From Pseudoalteromonas luteoviolacea (GTDB taxonomy: Bacteria > Pseudomonadota > Gammaproteobacteria > Enterobacterales > Alteromonadaceae), in NCBI RefSeq assembly GCF_001696455.1, contig NZ_MAUJ01000003.1:262735-326734 (forward strand): 64,000 bases of DNA, given 5' to 3'. Below are positions 43,286-53,623 of this stretch, piece after piece. The first letter of the stretch is position 1. Each line of letters opens with the position of its first letter. The position numbers were made by a program, and so were the translations under genes. The notes beneath the pieces are model-generated. The model had not been told where the DNA came from and did not search any database. It saw only the letters and a list, made by a program, of their open reading frames with translations.

Positions 43286-44149
43286 CTATTTTGTGATTGG
43301 TAAATAAATATCAGTGACCATCTCACGCTCTGCAACTTCAGGGAAGAAACGTACTCTTTCCAAGAAAATAGGGAAGTCTCTCAACTGATATGAAGAATCA
43401 GCTAACCACGTTTCATAAAGAAAATTGACCGACGCCCCTAAAGTATCATCACTCCCCACATGCCTCAAAACCGCACATTCCCCTGCCGGTATCCGTTTGG
43501 TGACAACGCCATGAGCATTATCTTGCACAGGTAAGTTAATAGCACACCCTATGTCTAATTGGTATTCATCGTCACACACTAAGTTAGGATCACTATAAAT
43601 TAGGTTAAATGTTTTACTGGAACTGGGCGGCAAGTTATTTTCTCGCCGCCAATCAATAAACCGCCTAATGCTGTTTCCTACGAGTCTGGGGTCACCTCGG
43701 TGCTCAATCGTCGCTATCAAAGTTTCCTCAAATGAGACGATATCAATATTCGGCATCAGACTTGTAGTCTGACACCGTCGCCGAACCGCTATAATATCGT
43801 CATATTTAATATGCCATTGTGTCCAATCTGGCTTATTCCTGAAATTTGTCGGGGTCAAGCTAAAGTATTTTTTAAAAGCACGAGAGAATGCTTCATGGCT
43901 TTCAAAACCCGCATTCAATGCAATATCAACAACTTTCATCTCATTTCTGAATGCTAATTGGTACCCCGCACGCTTAAGGCGCAACAACCTCACCAAAGAG
44001 GCAACAGGCATACCAAAATAAGTAGAGCACTGTCTGTGAAAGTGGTATTTGGATAGATGGGCAACATGGCAAAGCTGGTTTATATCCAGCTCGCCATCAA
44101 GATTAGCTTCTATGTAATCTAGTACCTTGATAAATTTTTGGTGCATCAT
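43286..44149 (-). CDS. AraC-family regulator with GyrI-like effector domain
   Basis: A 287-residue regulator: two AraC helix-turn-helix motifs in the first 105 residues (INQLCHVAHLSKYHFHRQCSTYFG and VVDIALNAGFESHEAFSRAFKKYF, then LTPTNFRN), followed by a GyrI-like small-molecule domain (about 130-287, ETLIATIEHRGDPRLVG and PAGECAVLRHVG). This is the Rob/SbmC-type arrangement often controlling drug-response genes. The target is not evident in the neighbourhood. A leftward gene of unknown function lies 160 bases upstream. Confidence 0.9.
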   Translation of the reverse strand: MMHQKFIKVLDYIEANLDGELDINQLCHVAHLSKYHFHRQCSTYFGMPVASLVRLLRLKRAGYQLAFRNEMKVVDIALNAGFESHEAFSRAFKKYFSLTPTNFRNKPDWTQWHIKYDDIIAVRRRCQTTSLMPNIDIVSFEETLIATIEHRGDPRLVGNSIRRFIDWRRENNLPPSSSKTFNLIYSDPNLVCDDEYQLDIGCAINLPVQDNAHGVVTKRIPAGECAVLRHVGSDDTLGASVNFLYETWLADSSYQLRDFPIFLERVRFFPEVAEREMVTDIYLPITK

Positions 44150-44309
44150 CGGCCTATTTTTCTCTTAAAAAGGCGATGTTAAGGTCTAATAATCTCATAT
44201 ACTTGACTAAAGTTGCGCAATCACCAACTAATATCCAGTACCTATTGGCCATCATATTGCCTGTAAAATAAGGGAATCTATGATGAATGCGAATGTTGAG
44301 AAGGCGATA

Positions 44310-45242
44310 TTATCGCCCTGCATCTCGACGGATCTGCTCCAGTAACTCATCATCACTGATCAAACGCTGCATAACTAACTGAGCCTCTGAACTATTCGAA
44401 TTGTTGTATAAATCCAGAATATCACTTGCAAGTTGTTGCTTGAGCTCTGGAGATGACTCACCAGATTGATAGTACTGACCAATCAGACCTTCAGCAGCCA
44501 TAGTCTTCATATACTTATTAGGCTCTTTTTCAATAATATCTTGCAGTGATTTAGCGATACGCGTATCGACCACGGGCGTGTGTGCGACCACTTCTAAAGC
44601 CTGCACTTTTAATTTCTCATCTTGGCTGTTGCGACTAATCTCAAGTACTGCGTCAACCGTCTCATAGTCAAACATCTCGCCCTGAGTACGATTCAGAATA
44701 TACATATTCATTTGCAACTGGCCCATTGCCGACAGGCGCTCTGTAGGTGAGAGGCTCTCATCAAGTACTTTGCTACGCAAGTCTTGACTGACTTTCATTG
44801 CAAATTCGGGGTCTGTTTTTAATTTGAGATCATAGTCTTTTGGAAGATCTTCATAAAAGCCATATACCGGATTATCTTCTCGATTTTGCGCTTTGTCTTT
44901 GCGTTCTTTTTCTTCTAGTACTGCAAGGATGACTTCCTCCATACCATCCACAGATGGCGTACTCGAAAATGCACGATTTTCTATGTCGAGAATCCGTTCC
45001 TCTAAATACTCAATGCGTTCAATAAGCGCATTTTTATCCATTGCTCCAAGATCGAGGTGACTTTGGCTGATTTGCGCTTTCGATAAGGCGTCAGTGTTCG
45101 ATACGTGATGCGCACTGTCTTGCAAAACCGCTATAGCGGGTTCAGAGCGAGACTGAGATTGAGTAAATACTTGGTTATACAAAGACAGGGCTAACGCTGC
45201 TGCAGCGATACCTAGAGCTATATTACTTTTAGTTTGAGACAT
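44310..45242 (-). CDS. Hypothetical membrane-anchored coiled-coil protein
   Basis: A 310-residue protein with one N-terminal hydrophobic helix (about 8-25, ALGIAAAALALSLYNQVF), a low-complexity linker, a coiled coil (about 70-90, KNALIERIEYLEERILDIEN) and a helical HEAT-like C-terminal part (about 150-310: QALEVVAHTPVV, KSLQDII, AAEGLIGQYY). I recognise no family. The orientation suggests a periplasmic or cytoplasmic adaptor anchored to the inner membrane. TAGGT lies six bases before the ATG. Divergent from the next membrane-protein gene. Confidence 0.6.
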   Translation of the reverse strand: MSQTKSNIALGIAAAALALSLYNQVFTQSQSRSEPAIAVLQDSAHHVSNTDALSKAQISQSHLDLGAMDKNALIERIEYLEERILDIENRAFSSTPSVDGMEEVILAVLEEKERKDKAQNREDNPVYGFYEDLPKDYDLKLKTDPEFAMKVSQDLRSKVLDESLSPTERLSAMGQLQMNMYILNRTQGEMFDYETVDAVLEISRNSQDEKLKVQALEVVAHTPVVDTRIAKSLQDIIEKEPNKYMKTMAAEGLIGQYYQSGESSPELKQQLASDILDLYNNSNSSEAQLVMQRLISDDELLEQIRRDAGR

Positions 45243-45391
45243 TGTGTACCTACTATACCCACTTAGAGGTTTTATATTGATAACGCTTCCTTGGCCAAAA
45301 CTCGATTCAGTAATGTAGTTTATTTGACACTAAAAAACTGTTAAAAGTTGTACACCAAATTTAGCCATAGGTCAGGGGGTAATTGCAAATC

Positions 45392-46240
45392 ATGAGTATA
45401 GATAAATCATTTTTATCGCGCGCTGCTTTTTTAGTATGGGTGATATGTGCAGCACAAACAGCCTTTGTTTTATCGGACTTGTGGCCCTATTCCAAAGCTT
45501 CTCGTTTGTACCAGCATGCATTAGAAACCCTGACAACCTTTGCTATTGTGGCTATTGCCGCAGCTACATGGCGTTCTTTGCTCACTCACTGTGAAAACCG
45601 AGAAACTATCACTTGCGCGAAGCTGGTTGCGTTAGGAGTTTTATTTTGCGCGTTTGGAGATTTAGTTAATTTCAATCTTTTTCAGCATGGTTATCGCTAC
45701 GATCCGCTAATAAAACACGACTATTTAATTGACTCGATTTATGTTTTCTCAATAGGCTACGGGTTAATTTTGTTGAGTAGTTATTCATTTCTTAAACGGC
45801 TAGCAATTACACACCGCCAAATCTTTGCGGTAGTTTTAATGGTGAGTAGTGTAACTTTACTCTCATATGCACAAATGCGATTGCCAGATACTGCTCCCTA
45901 CGTATCTACCTTGGCTGGTTTTTACGCTTTGTTGGTTGCACAATGTGCCAGCGTTGCCGTCTTGCTATTGCTAAAAGCAGCTAAGTCTGGGGCTCCCAAG
46001 CGTTACTATTTACTTGTCATTGGTCTACTGCTCGCGACATTAGCAGATGCACTCATTGGACAGTTTTGGTTATTTGGCAATCAGGGACAAGGTTACTTCC
46101 CATTAATTAGGACCGTTAACTGGTTTATATATATCAGTTCGAGCCTGCTTATTATTCAGCTTCCGTGGGTTTTTCAATGGTTAATCATTTCTGAGAGACA
46201 AGCTGTGAACGCGCAAATTGAGACTTTAACCAATGGGTGA
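45392..46240 (+). CDS. Multi-pass membrane protein of unknown function
   Basis: A 282-residue polytopic protein with about eight hydrophobic segments. Charged residues within the membrane parts (LGVLFCAFGDLVNFN at about 87-101 and LATLADALIG at about 211-220) recall the conserved acidic helices of YhhN/TMEM86 lysoplasmalogenases, but the match is weak, so no function is assigned. Start: ATG 45392 (AGGGGG about 12 bases upstream) or the in-frame TTG at 45383. Its 3' end overlaps the convergent LysR gene by 56 bases. Confidence 0.55.
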   Translation: MSIDKSFLSRAAFLVWVICAAQTAFVLSDLWPYSKASRLYQHALETLTTFAIVAIAAATWRSLLTHCENRETITCAKLVALGVLFCAFGDLVNFNLFQHGYRYDPLIKHDYLIDSIYVFSIGYGLILLSSYSFLKRLAITHRQIFAVVLMVSSVTLLSYAQMRLPDTAPYVSTLAGFYALLVAQCASVAVLLLLKAAKSGAPKRYYLLVIGLLLATLADALIGQFWLFGNQGQGYFPLIRTVNWFIYISSSLLIIQLPWVFQWLIISERQAVNAQIETLTNG

Positions 46241-47087
46241 GATTTCGCATCAGTGAGCGTTGTGCACTGTCCTTTGGCATCACCAAGTGATAAGAAAAGG
46301 GCAGTTGAACGGCTTTAAATGGGAGCTTGACTAGCGCTTTATCGTGTAACAAATCACTTGTAATATAATGCCACCCAAGCGCAATGCCCTGACCGCATTT
46401 TGCCGCTGTCAGTGTGTGGCTGACATGGCTAAAGCGCCGATAGTTAAGCTGTTTAGGCATATCCAACTTCTGACTTTTAAACCACATTTCCCAGCTCATA
46501 TTACTCGGCGCGTCTTCTGCTCCACCTTGGTAGGCAAGAAAGTTGCTGAGTGCATTGACTTGACCATTATAATTTGGCGCGCAAACCGGATATACATATT
46601 CATGCGCCATAAAAATACACTCCAGATCTGTATGCTGTCCATGGCCAAAGTGTAAATGTCCATGAATATGACGCTGATTAAAATCTACCAATTGATCTGC
46701 GGCAATCAACTGCAACTCAACGTTAGGAAAACAATCATAAAAGTCATTTAACCTTGGCACTAACCAACCGTCCAGCAGTGACGGGACCACCGCAAGTACG
46801 AGGCGCTGCACAGATTCGGGTTGTGTCGCTGCGTCCACCCCAAAATCGATTAATTCAAACCCCTTATTAACTTGTTCAGCCAGTTGTTTGGCCGTATTGG
46901 TTAATGTTACCCCTTTTGACTTTCGATGAAATAAGCTCATACCAAGCTGTGACTCAAGCAACTTCATTTGATGGCTCACTGCACTCGGAGAGATATTAAG
47001 AACTTCTGCAGCCTTTGAAAAGTTGAGTTCTTTGGTGACAACTGAAAACGTCTGAAGCGCAGTCAGTGAATAGTTTGGCTTGCTCAT
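46185..47087 (-). CDS. LysR-family regulator (GcvA-like)
   Basis: A 300-residue LysR-type regulator. N-terminal HTH: LTALQTFSVVTKELNFSKAAEVLNISPSAVSHQMKLLESQLG, then LFHRKSKGVTLT, the GcvA-like form. ATG 47087 is used; an in-frame TTG at 47105 is possible. The start region of about 125 bases is shared with the divergent osmC-family gene, which is the obvious candidate target. The 3' end overlaps a membrane-protein gene. Confidence 0.88.
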   Translation of the reverse strand: MSKPNYSLTALQTFSVVTKELNFSKAAEVLNISPSAVSHQMKLLESQLGMSLFHRKSKGVTLTNTAKQLAEQVNKGFELIDFGVDAATQPESVQRLVLAVVPSLLDGWLVPRLNDFYDCFPNVELQLIAADQLVDFNQRHIHGHLHFGHGQHTDLECIFMAHEYVYPVCAPNYNGQVNALSNFLAYQGGAEDAPSNMSWEMWFKSQKLDMPKQLNYRRFSHVSHTLTAAKCGQGIALGWHYITSDLLHDKALVKLPFKAVQLPFSYHLVMPKDSAQRSLMRNLTHWLKSQFARSQLVSQK

Positions 47088-47212
47088 GATGTGAAATTTA
47101 CTCAAATCAGTTTGAAGTATTATCGCTTCTCAAAGCGGCTTGTCAAATGCATACTAAAACGCAATTTCACCCTCAAATATAACCATCAACCTCAGTGCAG
47201 GGAGTATCTTTC

Positions 47213-47677
47213 ATGGCAAAATATATTGCGCAAATTTCTTGGCAACGCCCTCAAAATGACATTTTTATAGATCAGAAATACAGCCGAGTACACACGTGGG
47301 CATTTGACGGAGGTATACAAGTCATGGCGTCTGCGTCACCAACCATAGTGCCACTTCCTTATTCTAATGCTGAACACATTGACCCTGAAGAAGCTTTTGT
47401 AGCTTCCCTTTCTAGTTGCCATATGCTGTTTTTTCTACATTTTGCAGCCAAAGCGGGACTCGTGGTAAATCGCTATGTGGATAGTGCTGAAGGCCTCATG
47501 AAACACAACGCGCAAGGAAAGCTTGCCATCACAGACATCATACTCAAGCCAAAAGTCGAATGGCAAGACGGCGCTACTGTGGCGGCAACAACCTTGCATG
47601 CTTTGCATCATCAAGCCCACGAAGCGTGCTTCCTTGCTAATTCTGTGCTCACAGAAATTGAAGTTCAGCCTCAATAG
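47213..47677 (+). CDS. OsmC-family peroxide/organic hydroperoxide-related protein
   Basis: A 154-residue OsmC-family protein. ATG 47213 is chosen for AGGGAG nine bases upstream. The two redox Cys are seen in SLSSCHMLFFLHFAAKAG and HHQAHEACFLANS; IDPEEAFVASLSSCH is the family signature. It is closer to YhfA/SACOL-like OsmC proteins than to Ohr. Probably a thiol peroxidase of small organic peroxides. It is divergent from a LysR regulator and its stop touches the convergent kinase gene. Confidence 0.9.
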   Translation: MAKYIAQISWQRPQNDIFIDQKYSRVHTWAFDGGIQVMASASPTIVPLPYSNAEHIDPEEAFVASLSSCHMLFFLHFAAKAGLVVNRYVDSAEGLMKHNAQGKLAITDIILKPKVEWQDGATVAATTLHALHHQAHEACFLANSVLTEIEVQPQ

Positions 47678-48835
47678 TCAGAAGATGACTTCGAGCACGT
47701 ATCGCTCACCATGCACAGTGCTCTTTACATACCAGCCAAAGCAATCACACACCTGTTTAATGATTTTGCTCCCGAGACCAAAACCACTAGATGGGTGATT
47801 CCCCCCCACGCTATTTTCAAAACGTAAGCCTTGATCAGATGCGTATACGTCTAATGCGCCTTGCCCGTGCTGCAATGCATTTTTTGCGACTTGGGTTAGC
47901 ATTAAACTGAACAGCACAGTATGTAGTGCTTGAATAATTTGGTGCTCTTCTATTTGCAATTCAATTATCAATCCATGCTCATGCCACTTAGTACGCCAAC
48001 GCTTGAGCACATTGTTCAAAGCATGATTTTGCAATTGACTCGAGTTCGGTCTGCTTAACAGTAAGATACCCTGTGCTATTTGCGACAATTCACGCTGACT
48101 CACCTCCAAGGTATCCAGCACATCTAGTGCCTCAAGCGGAATGTCATCGATTTGCTGTATTCTACTCATACAGTGGCTAATCTTTGTCAAAGGTGTGCGT
48201 ATTTCATGGCTTAAAAAAGCAGCAAATAATCGCTCTTGATCAAGCGCATGCTGCTGAGCAAATTGAGCCGTTTTATACACAGTTGCAAATTGGTCGAATT
48301 CAGAAAACTGAGACGGCTTTATGACTTGATTTGCGACACTCTCTAAAACATTGTCTGCCTCTTTGGAAACATGGGCACCAATACGCCAGATAACAAACCC
48401 AAGCGGTAACAGCATGGCGCCAGCTAAGATGATAAAAATAGGCATCAAACTTGGTGAGTCTTGTACTGAAAAAAAGTGGACAACATACAATGGCTCTTCA
48501 TCTACACCTTGAGCTTTAAGGATATACATATCTCCAGACTGGGTGGCAAATAACGCGGTATGGGCGAACATGATCTCAGTACTTTCCACTGCTAAGCGGT
48601 ACTCTGTCGGCATCTGGTCTAGCGCACCAATATATTTACCTTCAAAGTGATAAGGCAAAGCCAATTGCCCACTCAAAGCGAGCTCTAAATCTTGATGCAA
48701 GTAAAACTCGGTCGTATCATCCCACGCATAGTGGTAAACCCACTTCGCAACCAGCGTCCATACCAAAACGAATAGGATAAATAATGCGCCTATCCGCTTA
48801 GCTAAATAAGCTGTAATACTCTGTTTTTTATTCAC
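47678..48835 (-). CDS. Sensor histidine kinase with divergent ATP lid
   Basis: A 385-residue membrane kinase. Helices at about 12-32 and 130-153 enclose a small periplasmic domain. H-box LFAAFLSHEIRTPLTKI (about 205-221), N-box LTQVAKNALQHGQG. The G1 box, usually DxGxG, reads ENSVGG here, and the G2 part is SGFGLGSKIIKQV. The Asp that contacts adenine is replaced by Glu/Asn, as in a few functional kinases, so activity should be tested. It overlaps the upstream response regulator by eight bases. Confidence 0.85.
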   Translation of the reverse strand: MNKKQSITAYLAKRIGALFILFVLVWTLVAKWVYHYAWDDTTEFYLHQDLELALSGQLALPYHFEGKYIGALDQMPTEYRLAVESTEIMFAHTALFATQSGDMYILKAQGVDEEPLYVVHFFSVQDSPSLMPIFIILAGAMLLPLGFVIWRIGAHVSKEADNVLESVANQVIKPSQFSEFDQFATVYKTAQFAQQHALDQERLFAAFLSHEIRTPLTKISHCMSRIQQIDDIPLEALDVLDTLEVSQRELSQIAQGILLLSRPNSSQLQNHALNNVLKRWRTKWHEHGLIIELQIEEHQIIQALHTVLFSLMLTQVAKNALQHGQGALDVYASDQGLRFENSVGGNHPSSGFGLGSKIIKQVCDCFGWYVKSTVHGERYVLEVIF

Positions 48836-49511
48836 TATGCTTCCTTAGCATAAGACCCTGACCTTTAATTGTATGTACCAGCTCAAGCTCACCATCTTTA
48901 CTTATGTTTTTCCGTAAACGCGTAAGTAGCGACTTATACATGTTATTGTTCACATCTTGATCTGGCCAAACATTACATAATATTTCTTCTTTGCTGAGGG
49001 GGTTAGGTGCGTTTTTTGTTAGTAAACCAAGTAGTACCCATTGCTGTGGCGACAATACTAAAATACGCTCTCCGCGCTTGGCAATTTTCGAATTAAAGTC
49101 AACAAACAACGTATCTAGCTCAAAAACATGCTCAAACCGAGTCTCTTGTTTCTTAGCCAAGATTTTCAGACGCACGGCCAACTCAGGTAAATCAAAGGGC
49201 TTGGTTATGTAGTCCAATGCACCTGCTGAAAAAGCAGCAAGCTTATCTTCCAGAGCAGTCGCAGCAGTGCAAAATAACACTGGAACACCTTGCCCTAACA
49301 TTTGCTCACCGACCAAGCTGATGCCATTGCCATCAGGCAAATCCATATCTAAAATTACCGCATCATAGCGACTATATCTTATTGTTTGTGCAGCGATCTC
49401 TTTCGCGCTTCTAATAGAAGCGGCATAATCCACCTCAATATTTTCATGTTGCAAAAAGTCAATCAATTGAGCAGCTAACGCAGCATCGTCTTCAACAAGC
49501 AAAACCAGCAT
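48828..49511 (-). CDS. OmpR-family response regulator
   Basis: A 227-residue regulator: receiver with acidic Glu7-Asp8-Asp9, phospho-acceptor Asp55 in VILDMDLPDGNG and YITKPFDLPEL, then a winged-helix domain (VLSPQQWVLLGLLTKNAPNPLSKEEIL). First gene of a two-gene unit with the kinase; the eight-base overlap implies coupling. Divergent from the amidohydrolase gene, which is a possible target. Confidence 0.92.
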   Translation of the reverse strand: MLVLLVEDDAALAAQLIDFLQHENIEVDYAASIRSAKEIAAQTIRYSRYDAVILDMDLPDGNGISLVGEQMLGQGVPVLFCTAATALEDKLAAFSAGALDYITKPFDLPELAVRLKILAKKQETRFEHVFELDTLFVDFNSKIAKRGERILVLSPQQWVLLGLLTKNAPNPLSKEEILCNVWPDQDVNNNMYKSLLTRLRKNISKDGELELVHTIKGQGLMLRKHSE

Positions 49512-49582
49512 AAAGCCTCTACACTGTTACCTTATGGTTACCATGCCTTTGATAGTGTAGCGCCATCTAACAGGAGTCAACT

Positions 49583-51328
49583 ATGCGAGTAACAAATATG
49601 CCTATTTTTCCCTTATTGTTAGCTGGTCTATGCCTATCAGGGTGTAACTCAGATTCAAGTAACCCGACAAATAGTTCAAACAATAGCAACGATCCCCAAC
49701 CACCAACAGCGGCAGAACAGGTATCTAACGAGTTCGCGACACAGCTGTTCACCAACGGTACTATATATACCGTAAATGAGGCTAAACCTTGGGCACAAGC
49801 TGTTGCTATTAAAGGCAATAAGATCATTTTTGTTGGCAGCAATGAAGATGCAAAGCAGTACATAGGTGACAGCACGCAAGTGATCGACCTAGCAGGAAAA
49901 ATGATGATGCCGGGCTTTCATGATGTTCATATGCATCCGCTAGAATCAGGTTCAGATGCCACACAATTTACCATCCCAGAATCAGCATCCACCGACACAT
50001 ACATCGCTTTAGTAGAAGAAGCTGCATTGCAGAATCCAAATGCCCAATGGTTGATTGGATACGGCCATAACATCGGCACGTTACTTGAGATGCAAGACAG
50101 CCCACTGGATGTACTTGACGAGGCAGTTGCTAATCGCCCGGTGATTATTATGGAGCAAACATCACACTCAATGTGGGTTAACAGTAAAGCTTTGGAGCTT
50201 GCTGGTATTCATAGCGATAGTTTAGATCCGATTGGCGGTGTGATCGGCAGAGATGAGCAAATGCGTCTCGATGGGATTCTCTATGATAATGCCGGTAATC
50301 AAGTCATGGAATTGGCCATGCGCTCATTGAGTAACGCTCAACAAAATGATTATTTGGGGTTAATAGAGTATACAATGCCAGCCTTAAATAAAGCGGGGAT
50401 CACGTCAATTAGTGATGCGCGAACCTATTGGCAACGTGGACATTTAGAAACATGGCAACGTGTAGCAAATGAAGATAAGTTAACGCTACGCGTGCATTTG
50501 GGCTTATGGGCATATCCGCAAATGAATGATGCCAGCCAAATAGCCAAGCTAAAGTCGTTGTACCAAGCGCAACCAGATAGTTTACTCAAAGTAAACCAAG
50601 TTAAGTTCTATGTGGATGGGATTTTAGTCAATACAACTGCAGCAATGCACGAACCTTATCATCAAAACTGGCTAGAGCTTGAGGGTAATAAAGGTCTAAA
50701 CTATTTTACGCAAGCCAGGTTAGAGCAATACATCAAAGCACTCGAACCTACAGGCTTTGACTTTAATATTCACGCTATTGGCGATCGAGGTATTCACGAA
50801 GCGCTCAATGCCATTGAAAATGCTTCTACAGGTAAATCTCGCCACAGATTAACGCACCTAGAGGTGGTGGACCCGGCTGATTATACACGGTTTGACAAGC
50901 TCGGGGTAATTGCTGATGCACAAGTCGCTGGCGATTTTACTGATCCGAGTCATTGGCCTGAGAATATTCCGCTGCTTGGCAATGAACGTTCGCAAGATTT
51001 AGTGCCCATTAAAAGCTTGATCGCAAACAATGCTACATTGACACTTTCAAGCGATTGGAATGTAAGCCCTTTTAACCCATTTATCGGCATTAGTAACGCG
51101 ATATCGAGAACGCCACAAGCAATCACCTTGGCACAAGCACTCGAGGCTTATACGCTAAATAGTGCCTATGCCATGCGTCAGGATCACCTTGTAGGTAGTA
51201 TAGAAGTAGGAAAACTGGCTGACTTAGTGGTTTTAGATAGAAACCTGTTTGACAGCACAATACAGGAAATTGCCCAAACAAATGTTGTGATGACACTGCT
51301 AGACGGAGAGGTCATCTATAAAAAGTAG
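49583..51328 (+). CDS. YtcJ-type amidohydrolase lipoprotein
   Basis: A 581-residue metal-dependent amidohydrolase (family 3, YtcJ/ExeA-like). The lipobox is LSGC (Cys 21) with a Ser/Asn-rich linker (NSDSSNPTNSSNNS), so it is anchored in the envelope. NGTIYTVNEAKPWAQAVAIKGNKI at the N-terminus, MPGFHDVHMHP with metal-binding His-x-His, FNIHAIGDRGIHEAL, LTHLEVVDPAD and LTLSSDWNV (metal Asp) are family landmarks. The substrate of YtcJ-type enzymes is mostly unknown. Strong AGGAG ribosome site. The gene stands alone and ends in a hairpin. Confidence 0.88.
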   Translation: MRVTNMPIFPLLLAGLCLSGCNSDSSNPTNSSNNSNDPQPPTAAEQVSNEFATQLFTNGTIYTVNEAKPWAQAVAIKGNKIIFVGSNEDAKQYIGDSTQVIDLAGKMMMPGFHDVHMHPLESGSDATQFTIPESASTDTYIALVEEAALQNPNAQWLIGYGHNIGTLLEMQDSPLDVLDEAVANRPVIIMEQTSHSMWVNSKALELAGIHSDSLDPIGGVIGRDEQMRLDGILYDNAGNQVMELAMRSLSNAQQNDYLGLIEYTMPALNKAGITSISDARTYWQRGHLETWQRVANEDKLTLRVHLGLWAYPQMNDASQIAKLKSLYQAQPDSLLKVNQVKFYVDGILVNTTAAMHEPYHQNWLELEGNKGLNYFTQARLEQYIKALEPTGFDFNIHAIGDRGIHEALNAIENASTGKSRHRLTHLEVVDPADYTRFDKLGVIADAQVAGDFTDPSHWPENIPLLGNERSQDLVPIKSLIANNATLTLSSDWNVSPFNPFIGISNAISRTPQAITLAQALEAYTLNSAYAMRQDHLVGSIEVGKLADLVVLDRNLFDSTIQEIAQTNVVMTLLDGEVIYKK

Positions 51329-51340
51329 GTGAATAAGACT

Positions 51341-51375
51341 GTGACACACAGGTGTATTAAGTGCCTTTGTGTCAC
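51341..51375 (+). terminator. Hairpin after the amidohydrolase gene
   Basis: GTGACACACAGG (51341-51352) pairs with CCTTTGTGTCAC (51364-51375): 8 bp, one mismatch, 3 bp. The loop is 11 bases. There is no strong T run after it, so termination is plausible only. Confidence 0.6.
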
Positions 51376-51602
51376 CCAATTGAAATATATTAACTCACGC
51401 ACAACCTTTAAGACTATTTTATTATCATCGAAGATCTACTTACCTAATAACCATTACTTTTATCATACACGCACCACACTTCATCAACACTTAAGCTACG
51501 CACAATCACATTTAATTATTTAAATATACTGAATAATGACTAGGTTATTTTGTTTCTACCAGTGGTACCATTGCGCAAATTTTAAACCTAAGTACCCATA
51601 CC

Positions 51603-53615
51603 ATGTTCAAATCATCCGTAATATCAAGAATATCAATCGGATACACGGTAGTTCTCCTGGCAATGGTTGCCATAAGTGTGTTTTCTTTGTTTCGAATGAC
51701 AGAGATAAATAGCAACTTGAAAAAGGTGACTCAGGTCGCCCAGCCAATTGATATTAAAGTAAATTCTGTAGAAAGCAAACTGGACCAACTCAATTTATTT
51801 GTTTATCAACATTACTATACAGATAGCATTTCTGAGCAGTTGAAATTGGAAGGTTCCATTAAAGAGTATAAAAATGCCATTCAACTTGAGTTGGACGCAA
51901 TGTCAGCCTTGTTTGCGAACTTACCAGACAATGAGGAAAAGTTGCGCGTATTGGAAGACTTCGAGCTCAGCAAATCTCAAGTTTTTATTGCACAAAACAA
52001 GTCAATGACTGTAGCCAGTGCCGCCCTGAAAAACAAAGCGACTTTACAGCAATATCAAGCACACATTGACGCGCTTGATAAACAATTAGCTGATTTAACT
52101 GGGCGCTATCAAAAATACAAACAGTCTCAGCTCATCACCACAGCACTTGGTCAACTCAGGTATGGCGTATCCATCGCGAAACAGTTTTTGCTGATTAATG
52201 AGTTATCTGACTTGCAAGCGCTTTCAGCTGAGTATAAATCTTGGCTGAACGATTATGTAAACACAGGCTATCAGCTAGAAGCCTTGGGAGCCAACAGCAC
52301 ATTAAAACGCAATATACTTCAGCCTTTAGGCAATATCGCCACTGAGCTTGCTTGGACAATGGGTCAGCAAGACGGTATTAAGTCTCTGCAAAGCAGCTAT
52401 CTATCGAGCAAAAACGTACTGATCAACAATCTGTCACAGGTTGAAACCGGCTTGCAACAGTTAAAGTCTGATATGGCGCAGATCAGCGAATTAAGCCGCG
52501 CTTTTAGCGCCAAAATGGAAGATCAAACAACATTATCTGTTGAGTCTAGTTTCGTGTGGATTTCACTCGCAACAGCAACGACACTGCTTTTTGGCATACT
52601 TATGGCCTATTTTATTACGCGCAGTATCAGCAAACCATTAAAGCAAACTGTTACAGACATCGAAAAGCTAGCGACAGGAGATCTAAGCAATGAAATCGAC
52701 GTCAAAGGCGAAGACGAAATATCGCAACTACGTCTTTCTTTACACAGCTTGCGCATTGCTTTTGTAAATATTATTACGGATATAAAAACTCAGTCAGGAC
52801 AAATAAACCACTCCATTGAGACGCTCTCTCAAAGCGCGCAACATACTACCATCATCGCAAATCAACAGAAGGACCAAACCACGCAAGTTGCCAGTGCCGT
52901 ATTGGAGATGACAGCGACGTCGAGCGAAATATCTGGCACAGCAGAGCAAGCCACCAACTTAATGGCACAGGCTGACAGCTTGGCAACTCAGTCTCAGGGG
53001 TTGGTGCAACAAAACCAGCTGCTCAGCGAGCAACTGCGCAGTGAAATGACTTCGGCAGCAGAGGCTGTCGCTTCTCTTGACCAAGAATGTAAGCAGATAG
53101 AAGAAGTCATAAATGTTATCGACACCATTGCTGATCAAACCAATCTACTGGCCCTTAATGCAGCGATTGAAGCTGCTAGAGCAGCTGAACACGGCAGAGG
53201 TTTTGCTGTAGTTGCCGATGAAGTTCGTACTTTAGCCATGAGAACCCAAACCTCCACAGAGCAAATTCAAACCAAAATAAATCAATTGATGCAATCTTCT
53301 GATCTCGCGGTTAAAGCACTAAATAGTTCACTTGATAACACTCAGTCCAGTCGTCAAATGGCGCAGGAAATCGACGTGCAAATCAAAGAATTTGCTCAAG
53401 GTGTCAGTGATGCTCATCAGCTTAATGAGGTCATTGCTGAGGCTGCCAAGCAACAACACATCGCAGCGCAAGAGATCAGTACCAGCATTGAAAACATTGA
53501 TGCGCTGTCAATGCAAACCCTTGCACAAATCCAACAAAATAATGCTGCTGCAGACGAGCTCGACAATGCATCTGATGCATTAGTCGCTATGAATGAACAA
53601 TTTAAAGTGAAATAG
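51603..53615 (+). CDS. Methyl-accepting chemotaxis protein with helical periplasmic sensor
   Basis: A 670-residue chemoreceptor. TM1 about 8-30, a long helical periplasmic domain (about 31-314; HBM-like length), TM2 about 316-338, HAMP about 339-393, and a signalling domain with tip [34 protein letters not shown] (about 508-541). The tip is intact although AAE stands where AGE is common. No C-terminal NWETF-like tail for CheR binding. It lies eight bases before a periplasmic binding-protein gene, so I infer the receptor senses that protein's ligand through direct contact. Confidence 0.93.
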   Translation: MFKSSVISRISIGYTVVLLAMVAISVFSLFRMTEINSNLKKVTQVAQPIDIKVNSVESKLDQLNLFVYQHYYTDSISEQLKLEGSIKEYKNAIQLELDAMSALFANLPDNEEKLRVLEDFELSKSQVFIAQNKSMTVASAALKNKATLQQYQAHIDALDKQLADLTGRYQKYKQSQLITTALGQLRYGVSIAKQFLLINELSDLQALSAEYKSWLNDYVNTGYQLEALGANSTLKRNILQPLGNIATELAWTMGQQDGIKSLQSSYLSSKNVLINNLSQVETGLQQLKSDMAQISELSRAFSAKMEDQTTLSVESSFVWISLATATTLLFGILMAYFITRSISKPLKQTVTDIEKLATGDLSNEIDVKGEDEISQLRLSLHSLRIAFVNIITDIKTQSGQINHSIETLSQSAQHTTIIANQQKDQTTQVASAVLEMTATSSEISGTAEQATNLMAQADSLATQSQGLVQQNQLLSEQLRSEMTSAAEAVASLDQECKQIEEVINVIDTIADQTNLLALNAAIEAARAAEHGRGFAVVADEVRTLAMRTQTSTEQIQTKINQLMQSSDLAVKALNSSLDNTQSSRQMAQEIDVQIKEFAQGVSDAHQLNEVIAEAAKQQHIAAQEISTSIENIDALSMQTLAQIQQNNAAADELDNASDALVAMNEQFKVK

Positions 53616-53623
53616 AGGCTGTG

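Noticed and set aside
44246-44261. TTGGCCATCATATTGCC, a sigma-54-like box with correct GG-GC spacing
   Set aside because: It points rightward into the antisense of the 44310-45242 gene; no rightward gene starts within a useful distance.
51329-51523. 64-codon frame after the amidohydrolase
   Set aside because: It starts in the codon following the amidohydrolase stop, contains the hairpin and has no family resemblance.
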